From Actinomycetales bacterium (GTDB taxonomy: Bacteria > Actinomycetota > Actinomycetes > Actinomycetales > BWSM-131), in assembly GCA_030149025.1 (NCBI GenBank), contig JASBSH010000242.1, positions 1 through 7,108 on the forward strand: DNA of 7,108 bases. Direction: 5' to 3'. The position numbers and the translations under genes were made by a program. The notes under the pieces are model-generated. The model searched no databases. It was not told where the DNA came from and was given only the letters and a program-made list of their open reading frames with translations. This document shows positions 1 through 5,674 of the stretch, one piece after another. Position 1 is the stretch's first letter; every line of letters begins with the position of its first letter.

Positions 1-39
1 CCCCCGATCAGCCCATCCCCCGCCCTCGCGGAGCTCTCG

Positions 40-726
40 TTGCACCACTCTCATCACCGGCACATCGTCGGAATGCCCTCCCCTCGCCGCCTCGCGCTCG
101 ATGTCGGCAGGCACCTCGGCGAGTCCGTCGTCGGCCCGCTCGCCGTCTTCTACGCGGTGCTCGTGACCGTCGGCCTGCACGCCGCGCTGATCGGTGCGCT
201 CGCCTGGGCCTACACCATCGTCGTCGTCCACCTCCTGCGGCGCAGCCGGCCGCCAGCCCTGCTGCTCATCACCGCGGCAATGGCCACGGTCCAGGCGGGA
301 GTCGCCACCGCGGCGAACTCGGCGACCGTCTACTTCCTGCAGCCGACGGCCGCGACCTACCTCTTCGCGGGAGCGCTGCTGCTCAGCGTGCCCCTCGAGC
401 GACCCCTGATCCAGCGACTGGCGCACGACTTCTGCCCACTGCCTGACCACGTGCTCGCCGCGGCCTGTGTCCGCAAGCTCTTCCAGCGGCTGTCGCTGCT
501 GTGGGGCTCGGTCCTGCTCGTGAACGCCAGCACCACCCTGGCCCTGCTGCTCACCACCCCGCCGAGCCAGTCGATGCCGGTCGCGACGGCGGCATCGGTC
601 CCGGTCTTCCTCCTCGCCCTGTGGGCGTCCTACCGGTGGTTCCGCCGGTCCATCCACGAGGGCGGCTTCGTGCTCAGATGGGGTCCGACGACGGCGCCCG
701 TCACCGCTCTCCCGGCGGGACGGTGA
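40..726 (+). CDS. VC0807-like multi-pass integral membrane protein, function unknown
   Basis: The product is a hydrophobic protein of about 217-228 residues with five or six predicted membrane segments (roughly residues 31-47, 48-66, 72-92, 98-118, 152-172 and 181-202, counted from the TTG at 40). Basic residues lie between segments 2 and 3 (LLRRSR) and around residues 145-150. The layout and the closing YRWFRRSI motif before a short soluble tail recall the VC0807 family of uncharacterised membrane proteins; this is recognition from memory. The start is uncertain. The TTG at 40 gives a His-rich leader (MHHSHHRH), the in-frame ATG at 73 (MPSPRR) is the more natural choice, and the frame stays open to base 1, so the true start could lie before the window. 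No strong ribosome binding site precedes either codon. The 3' end overlaps the convergent isomerase gene by 26 bp. No catalytic or transport motif is visible. Confidence 0.7.
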   Translation: MHHSHHRHIVGMPSPRRLALDVGRHLGESVVGPLAVFYAVLVTVGLHAALIGALAWAYTIVVVHLLRRSRPPALLLITAAMATVQAGVATAANSATVYFLQPTAATYLFAGALLLSVPLERPLIQRLAHDFCPLPDHVLAAACVRKLFQRLSLLWGSVLLVNASTTLALLLTTPPSQSMPVATAASVPVFLLALWASYRWFRRSIHEGGFVLRWGPTTAPVTALPAGR

Positions 727-1687
727 TCGTGCCGGACGAGACCGGCACCACCGATCCCGACACGCGGGCCCGGACGGCGCCGCCGCCCTCGGCGTCGACC
801 TCGACGTACAGCGTGGACGGCCGGCCCATCTCCACCCCTTGCAGAACCTCGAAGGACGACGTCCCGTCCGCCGGCAACAGCCCGGCCGCAACGGCCTGGA
901 CGGCGAGGGCGAGCGCCGCCGAGCCGGTCGCCGGGTCCTCCGCCACGCCGATGTCACCCGCGAACAGGCGTGCGCGCACCGGTTCCCGTAGCCGGCTGCC
1001 GTGATCGGCGGCGTCCGTCACACCGTCGCGCTCGGCATCGCCCCCGCCCTGACCCTCGACCTGACCCTGTGCGGCAACCGGCCGTGGCCAGGCGTCCGTA
1101 CCCGGCCAGGCGACGACGTACACGCTGTGGCCCAGGTCGTCGATCGCCACAGCCCGTGCCCTGGGCACCGCCCCCTCGGTGACGTGGAGGATCACGAACT
1201 CCACGCCGGTCCCCGCCAGCTGGACGGCCGGCCCGGCCAGGTCGTGCGGACTGAGGCCGACAGCGGCGGCTGACTGTGCGCCGTCCAGGGTCGCCCCGAG
1301 CGTCGGTGACCCACCCGTCAAGGTGACGGGGCCGCCGTCCGGGGCGACCTGCAGCGGGAGGTCGCCGGCGCCGCAGGCCTGCACGACACGGCCGGGCTCG
1401 ACCCGACCCTGGTGCGCCATCAGCCACGCCGCGCCGACCGACGGATGGCCGGCGAACGGCAGCTCGGTGGTCGGGGTGAAGATCCGCAAGCGGTAGTCGA
1501 CACCGCGCGCCCGCTCCTCGGGGGTGGGCGCCAGGGGGAAGCACGTCTCGGAGAGGTGGAACTCCCGGGCGAGCGCCTGCATCTGCTCGGTGCTGAGGTC
1601 CTCGGCGCCGGTGACCACCGCCAGCGGGTTGCCGGCGAAGGGCCGGTCGGTGAACACGTCCAGGACCTCGAAGGGGAGCCGGCTCAT
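701..1687 (-). CDS. PhzF family phenazine biosynthesis-like isomerase/epimerase
   Basis: This 328-residue protein has the two-lobed, diaminopimelate-epimerase-like PhzF fold signatures. The N-terminal FEVLDVFTDRPFAGNPLAVV (residues 6-25) is followed by FHLSET (43-48), where Glu47 corresponds to the catalytic acid of PhzF. PFAGHPSVGAAW (77-88) and the C-terminal EDPATGSA (250-257) are the other family hallmarks. In PhzF itself the reaction is isomerisation of trans-2,3-dihydro-3-hydroxyanthranilate. No phenazine genes are nearby, so the substrate is unknown and 'phenazine biosynthesis' should not be taken literally. The protein is longer than typical members (about 260-300 residues, from memory). 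The extra length includes a Gly/Gln/Asp-rich stretch at about residues 203-234 between the lobes. The ATG at 1687 is supported by the PhzF N-terminus beginning at once and by a TAACCT -10 box six bases upstream, suggesting a leaderless transcript. It is divergent from the MgtE_N/CBS gene and convergent with the membrane gene. Confidence 0.93.
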   Translation of the reverse strand: MSRLPFEVLDVFTDRPFAGNPLAVVTGAEDLSTEQMQALAREFHLSETCFPLAPTPEERARGVDYRLRIFTPTTELPFAGHPSVGAAWLMAHQGRVEPGRVVQACGAGDLPLQVAPDGGPVTLTGGSPTLGATLDGAQSAAAVGLSPHDLAGPAVQLAGTGVEFVILHVTEGAVPRARAVAIDDLGHSVYVVAWPGTDAWPRPVAAQGQVEGQGGGDAERDGVTDAADHGSRLREPVRARLFAGDIGVAEDPATGSAALALAVQAVAAGLLPADGTSSFEVLQGVEMGRPSTLYVEVDAEGGGAVRARVSGSVVPVSSGTITVPPGER

Positions 1688-1693
1688 GGTGCG

Positions 1694-1699
1694 AGGTTA
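1694..1699 (-). promoter_or_regulatory. Putative -10 box for the PhzF-family gene (leaderless)
   Basis: On the minus strand the hexamer TAACCT fits the actinobacterial TANNNT -10 consensus. It ends six bases before the ATG at 1687, so transcription would begin at or next to the A of the start codon. No convincing -35 hexamer is seen at 16-19 bp spacing. No Shine-Dalgarno sequence lies between the box and the ATG, which agrees with a leaderless mRNA. Confidence 0.5.
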
Positions 1700-1715
1700 T
1701 GCCAGCACCTGCCGA

Positions 1716-1721
1716 TAGCCT
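1716..1721 (+). promoter_or_regulatory. Putative -10 box for the MgtE_N/CBS gene (leaderless)
   Basis: TAGCCT fits TANNNT and lies eight bases before the GTG start at 1730. No purine-rich Shine-Dalgarno sequence precedes this GTG, so initiation at or within two bases of the start codon is plausible. The box lies only 16 bp from the oppositely oriented -10 box of the isomerase gene, so the two promoters would overlap and could compete for polymerase. No clear -35 element is visible. Confidence 0.42.
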
Positions 1722-1729
1722 CACTGTCT

Positions 1730-3097
1730 GTGAGTGCACCGTCGAGGGTCTTCGTGGCGCGGCTGGCCGGCTTGCCCGTCTTCGACCCGTTGGGCGACCA
1801 GGTCGGTCGCGTCTGGGACGTCGTCGCTCTCATGCCCGGGGACTTCAGGCGGGTCCGCGCCATCGGCCTCGTCGTGGAGGTACCGGGACGGCGTCGGGTG
1901 TTCCTCCCGATGACACGGGTGACGAGCATGGACGCCGGCCAGGTCATCACCACCGGCCTGGTGAACATGCGGCGGTTCGAGCAGAGGTCGACGGAGACCC
2001 TGCTGATCGCCGAGGTGCTCGAGCGGCAGGTCACCCTGGTCGACGGCTCCGGTGTCGCCACAGTGGAGGACCTCGCGATCGAGCAGCAGCGCAACCGCGA
2101 CTGGCACGTCACCAAGGTCTTCGTCCGCCGGGGGCGGCCGCAGCGTGGCTTGTCGGGCCGCTTGCGCCGCCGGGGCGAGACGCTCCTGCTGGATCTGCGG
2201 GACGTGCAGGGCCTGTCCGGGGAGACGCCCGATCAGGGCGCGTCGCTGCTCGTCGCCTCGTTCGAGGACATGAAGGCCGCCGACATCGCCGACCTGCTCC
2301 ACGACCTGTCCGGCAAGCGTCGCCTCGAGCTCGCAGCGGAGCTGGACGACGAGCGGCTGGCCGACGTCCTGGAGGAGCTGCCCGACGACGACCAGGTCGA
2401 GATCCTCAGCGGTATCGGCAGCGCGCGCGCCGCCGACGTCCTGGAGGCCATGCAGCCCGACGACGCCGCCGACCTGCTCTCGGAGTTGTCGGAGGAGCAG
2501 CAGGAGCAGCTGCTCGGGCTGATGGAGCCGGACGAGGCGGCGGACGTGCGTCGTCTGCTGGCGTACGAGGAGAACACCGCAGGCGGCCTGATGACCCCGG
2601 AGCCGGTGATCCTGCCGCCGGAGGCGACTGTCGCCGAGGCCCTGGCCCACGTGCGCCGCGCCGAGCTCTCCCCCGCGCTCGCGGCCGCGGTGTTCGTCTG
2701 CAGGCCGCCGCTCGAGACGCCGACCGGCCGGTTCCTGGGAGTCGCGCACATCCAGCGGATGCTGCGTGAGGCGCCCCACGAGGCGATCGGGACCGTCCTG
2801 GACTCGGACATCGAGGCGCTCGACGTGCACGCCCCGCTCGCCCTGGTCACCCGTCGCCTCGCCACGTACAACCTGCTCAGCGTGCCCGTGACGGACGCCG
2901 ACGGACGGCTGCTCGGCGTGGTCACGGTCGACGACGTGCTGGACCACCTGCTCCCGGAGGACTGGCGCGAGCAGGACGACCTGCTCGAGGACCAGCACAC
3001 CGACACGAGTCCGGTCGAGCAACCGGTCGAGCAGCCGATCCAGCAACAGGATCCGCAGGTGACGGTGACCCGCGGCGAGGACGGTCGACGTGGCTGA
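1730..3097 (+). CDS. Soluble MgtE_N/CBS-domain protein with PRC-barrel-like N-terminus
   Basis: The product has 455 residues and no membrane segment. Residues about 8-135 form two PRC-barrel-like halves (FVARLAGLPVFDPLGDQVGRV, then LLIAEVLERQVTLVDGSG). Residues about 178-285 are an MgtE_N superhelix built from AADIADLL, ERLADVLEEL, AADVLEAM and DAADLLSEL repeats, ending in the conserved YEENTAGGLMTPE. Two CBS motifs follow (about 286-348 and 355-410, with LLGVVTVDDVLDHLLP). The tail is acidic and Gln/Pro-rich (VEQPVEQPIQQQ, 429-440). In true MgtE channels the N and CBS domains sense cytosolic Mg2+ and gate a membrane pore. Here the pore domain is absent, so a regulatory or scaffold role is inferred, perhaps through the DUF1003 neighbour. 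The GTG at 1730 was chosen because the first domain begins at residue 8. An upstream extension of the frame to 1412 runs antisense through the isomerase gene. 'Magnesium transporter' would be a misleading name. Confidence 0.9.
   Translation: MSAPSRVFVARLAGLPVFDPLGDQVGRVWDVVALMPGDFRRVRAIGLVVEVPGRRRVFLPMTRVTSMDAGQVITTGLVNMRRFEQRSTETLLIAEVLERQVTLVDGSGVATVEDLAIEQQRNRDWHVTKVFVRRGRPQRGLSGRLRRRGETLLLDLRDVQGLSGETPDQGASLLVASFEDMKAADIADLLHDLSGKRRLELAAELDDERLADVLEELPDDDQVEILSGIGSARAADVLEAMQPDDAADLLSELSEEQQEQLLGLMEPDEAADVRRLLAYEENTAGGLMTPEPVILPPEATVAEALAHVRRAELSPALAAAVFVCRPPLETPTGRFLGVAHIQRMLREAPHEAIGTVLDSDIEALDVHAPLALVTRRLATYNLLSVPVTDADGRLLGVVTVDDVLDHLLPEDWREQDDLLEDQHTDTSPVEQPVEQPIQQQDPQVTVTRGEDGRRG
3077..3080 (+). 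promoter_or_regulatory. Ribosome binding site for the DUF1003 gene
   Basis: GAGG, within GGCGAGGACGG, lies nine bases before the GTG at 3090, inside the 3' end of the MgtE_N/CBS gene. It supports GTG 3090 as the start and translational coupling of the two genes. It contrasts with the genes here that appear to be leaderless. Confidence 0.5.
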
Positions 3098-3662
3098 CGT
3101 GCGGTCGACCACCCGGACGGGCAGGAGCCGGCGCGGCGGTCTGGACACCCCCCAGGAGGTCAGGCGGATCTTCCTCCCGCGGCCCACGGTGGACGCAGAG
3201 ACGTTCGGACGCTGGTCGGAGGCGTTCGCCAGGTTCATGGGAACGCCGCGGTTCCTCGTCTACATGACCGTGTTCGTCATGGCATGGCTCGCCTGGAACA
3301 CGTTCGCCCCGCCGGCGCTGCAGTTCGACCCGAAGGACCTGAACTACACGCTCCTCACGCTCATCCTGTCCCTGCAGGCGTCGTACGCGGCCCCGCTGAT
3401 CCTGCTGGCGCAGAACCGGCAGGACGACCGCGACCGGGTGCAGTTCGAGCAGGACCGGCAGCGTGCGGAGCGGAACCTCGCCGACACCGAGTACCTCGCC
3501 CGGGAGGTCGCCGCGTTGCGGATCGCCATGCGGGAGGTCACGACCCGTGACTTCCTGCGCTCCGAGCTGCGCACCCTGCTCGAGGAGCTGGACGAGCGCC
3601 AGCTGCCCCCGCCGGAGCAGGACGCCAAGCAGTCTCGTGAACGCAGTGACTCCAGCAGCTGA
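3090..3662 (+). CDS. DUF1003 domain-containing membrane protein
   Basis: This 190-residue protein has a basic N-terminus (residues 10-31) and two membrane helices (about 53-73, FLVYMTVFVMAWLAWNTF, and 88-108). The DUF1003 signature is present: aromatic/Asn-rich 'AWN' at the end of helix 1, FDPKDLNYTLLTLILSLQASYAAPLILLAQNR through helix 2, then DRDRVQFEQDR. Residues about 110-170 are highly charged and probably form a cytoplasmic coiled coil. The family has no established function. It starts with GTG, overlaps the MgtE_N/CBS gene by 8 bp and has a GAGG ribosome binding site, so the two are very likely co-translated. A physical partnership, with the MgtE_N/CBS protein docked on this membrane protein, is an inference from that coupling. 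The tail (residues 173-190) is polar and probably disordered. Confidence 0.92.
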   Translation: MADVRSTTRTGRSRRGGLDTPQEVRRIFLPRPTVDAETFGRWSEAFARFMGTPRFLVYMTVFVMAWLAWNTFAPPALQFDPKDLNYTLLTLILSLQASYAAPLILLAQNRQDDRDRVQFEQDRQRAERNLADTEYLAREVAALRIAMREVTTRDFLRSELRTLLEELDERQLPPPEQDAKQSRERSDSSS

Positions 3663-3736
3663 CCGACGGCTCGGCGAGGAGTCGGTAGTCCCGCGGCGTC
3701 CGGCTTCACTCACGGGGCCGACGTGCCGAAGAGCCG

Positions 3737-5665
3737 GTGGTGACGAATCTTGCCGGCCAGCCGGGTGTGCATGATCCGTTCGCCGCGCTGAGGAGGCGCA
3801 GGTTCGGGGACGTGCTGGTCGAGGCTGGCCTGCTCACGGGCGACGAGCTGCAGGCGGTGCTCAACCACCAGCGCGAGTCCACGGGCGAGCGCAAGAGGCT
3901 CGGTGAGCTGCTCGTCGACCTCGGCTTCGCCGACGAGCGCTCCATCGCCGGCGCCCTGGCCCAGCACCTCGGCATGGAGACCGTCGACCTGAGCCGGCAC
4001 GTGCCCGCGCCCGACGTCGTCCGGCTCCTGCCGCGCAGCGTCGCCGACCGCAACCAGGTCCTCGTCATCGACCGCACCCCGGACGAGCTGGTGATCGCCA
4101 CCGCGGACCCGACGAACGTGCTGGCCCTGGACGACGTCAAGCTGCACACCGGGATCAGCGACATCACCGTGCTCGTCTCGACGCCGACGCAGATCCGCGA
4201 CCAGCTCGCACGGGCGTGGTCGCTGGCCGAGGACAGCTCGTCGGTGGCCGCGATGATGGACACGATCGAGGACGACTCCTCGTTCACGGACACGCTGCCG
4301 GGGCAGGTGACCGAGGACGACGCGCCGATCGTCCGGCTCGTGAACCGGATCCTGTCGGACGCCGTTCGACTGCGCGCCTCCGACATCCACGTCGAGGTCC
4401 AGCGCGACGGGCTGCGCATCCGGTTCCGCTGTGACGGGTTGCTGCGCGACGTGATGTCCGCGCCCAAGCGCGTGGCGCCGTCCGTCATCTCCCGCCTGAA
4501 GATCATCAGCGGGCTGGACATCGCCGAACGGCGGGTGCCGCAGGACGGGCGCGCACGCATCCTCGTCGACGGGACGGCGATCGACTGCCGGGTGGCGTCC
4601 CTGCCCAGCCTGCACGGGGAGAAGGTGGTCATCCGTCTGCTCACCAGGGGCGACTCGGTGCCCGCCCTCGACGAGCTGGGGTTCGAGGACGCACAGCTCG
4701 CGGACTTCCGCAGCGCACTGTCCGTTCCGCAGGGACTGGTGCTCATCACCGGGCCGACCGGCTCCGGCAAGACCAACACCCTGTACTCGGCGATCGCCGA
4801 GATCCTCACGCCTGAGAAGAACATCGTCACGCTCGAGGACCCGATCGAGGTGCAGCTGCCCGGCATCACGCAGGTGCAGGTGCACGAGAAGGCCGGCATG
4901 ACGTTCGAGAAGGGGCTGAGGTCGATCCTGCGGCAGGATCCGGACATCGTGCTCGTCGGCGAGGTGCGCGACGGCGAGACGGCCGAGCTGGCCCTGAAGG
5001 CGGCCCTGACCGGCCACCTGGTGCTCACCACGCTGCACACGAACTCGGCCGTGGCGGCGCTGACCCGCCTCGTCGACATGGGGGCCGAGCCGTTCTTGGT
5101 CGCCTCGTCCCTGACCGCGTCCGTCGCCCAGCGGCTCGTGCGCGTGCCGTGCGAGGCCTGCGCGGAGGGCTACATCCCCGACGAGGTGACGCTCGCCCTG
5201 CTCGGGCTGCAGATCGACGACATCCTCGACGCGACACCGCTGCGCGGGGCCGGCTGCCCGGAGTGCGGTGGCACCGGCTACCGCGGCCGCACCGCCGTCT
5301 TCGAGGTGCTCACCGTGGATGCGGCGATGCGGCAGGTGCTGATCAAGGACCCGTCCGAGTCGGCCGTCGGTGCGCAGGCCCGGGCGTCCGGCATGGCGAC
5401 GTTGCGTGCCACCGCCCTGGAGAAGGCCAAGCGCGGCGAGACCACCTTCGAGGAGGTGCTGCGCGTCACGCAGTCCGACCACGCGAGCAGCCACCGCTGC
5501 GCGGCCTGCGATCGGCCCGTGCAGCAAGGCATGATCGCCTGTCCCTGGTGCGCCGCGACGATCGACACCGGACACTGCGCCGAGTGCGGTCGCAGCCTCG
5601 ACCCCGACTGGAAGATCTGCCCCTGGTGCCGCACCCCTTCGAGACCTGGTCGTCCGCCGACCTAG
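3737..5665 (+). CDS. GspE/PilB-type secretion/pilus assembly ATPase with C-terminal double zinc ribbon
   Basis: The 642-residue protein belongs to the type II secretion/type IV pilus assembly ATPase family. An MshEN-like N-domain has tandem motifs beginning RFGDVLVEAGLL (22-45) and RLGELLVDLGF (54-77). The N2 domain includes ASDIHVE (214-220). The motor core has Walker A GPTGSGKT (339-346), Asp box TLEDPIE (365-371), Walker B IVLVGEVRD (404-412, Glu409) and His box TLHTN (432-436). The usual zinc-binding tetracysteine is present (Cys472, 475, 507, 510). All catalytic motifs are intact, so it should be active. The odd part is the tail: four more CxxC pairs (588/591, 602/605, 614/617, 628/631) spaced like a double zinc ribbon, which ordinary GspE/PilB lacks. 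It starts with GTG at 3737; GTG 3740 is equally possible because GAAGAG (3728-3733) spaces better to it. The 74 bp before it contain no clear promoter, so read-through from the DUF1003 gene is likely. No pilin, PilC/GspF or peptidase gene is in view. Confidence 0.95.
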   Translation: MVTNLAGQPGVHDPFAALRRRRFGDVLVEAGLLTGDELQAVLNHQRESTGERKRLGELLVDLGFADERSIAGALAQHLGMETVDLSRHVPAPDVVRLLPRSVADRNQVLVIDRTPDELVIATADPTNVLALDDVKLHTGISDITVLVSTPTQIRDQLARAWSLAEDSSSVAAMMDTIEDDSSFTDTLPGQVTEDDAPIVRLVNRILSDAVRLRASDIHVEVQRDGLRIRFRCDGLLRDVMSAPKRVAPSVISRLKIISGLDIAERRVPQDGRARILVDGTAIDCRVASLPSLHGEKVVIRLLTRGDSVPALDELGFEDAQLADFRSALSVPQGLVLITGPTGSGKTNTLYSAIAEILTPEKNIVTLEDPIEVQLPGITQVQVHEKAGMTFEKGLRSILRQDPDIVLVGEVRDGETAELALKAALTGHLVLTTLHTNSAVAALTRLVDMGAEPFLVASSLTASVAQRLVRVPCEACAEGYIPDEVTLALLGLQIDDILDATPLRGAGCPECGGTGYRGRTAVFEVLTVDAAMRQVLIKDPSESAVGAQARASGMATLRATALEKAKRGETTFEEVLRVTQSDHASSHRCAACDRPVQQGMIACPWCAATIDTGHCAECGRSLDPDWKICPWCRTPSRPGRPPT

Positions 5666-5668
5666 GCT
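5663..5668 (+). promoter_or_regulatory. Putative -10 box for mrp (leaderless), overlapping the upstream stop codon
   Basis: TAGGCT fits TANNNT and ends six bases before the ATG of mrp at 5675, the spacing of a leaderless start. Its first three bases are the TAG stop codon of the upstream ATPase gene. The G-run between box and ATG (5669-5673) could instead act as a weak Shine-Dalgarno sequence too close to the start. The gene may therefore be transcribed both on its own and by read-through. Confidence 0.45.
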
Positions 5669-5674
5669 GGGGGC

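Noticed and set aside
701..1687. Phenazine biosynthesis locus
   Set aside because: Only a PhzF-like isomerase is present; no other phz gene is in the window, and PhzF paralogues are widespread without phenazine production.
1412..1729. Longer N-terminus for the MgtE_N/CBS protein starting at 1412
   Set aside because: The extension runs antisense through the PhzF-family gene, has no domain character, and the real first domain begins just after the GTG at 1730.
1730..3097. Functional MgtE magnesium channel
   Set aside because: The protein ends after the CBS domains and has no transmembrane pore domain.
1721..3238. A 505-codon open frame on the minus strand antisense to the MgtE_N/CBS gene
   Set aside because: The translation is low-complexity Gln/Val/Leu/Arg and mirrors the codon bias of the real plus-strand gene; no motif is recognisable.
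3663..3685. Possible terminator CCGAC...GTCGG between the DUF1003 gene and the ATPase gene
   Set aside because: The stem is 5 bp with a 13-base loop and no T-run, too weak to call.
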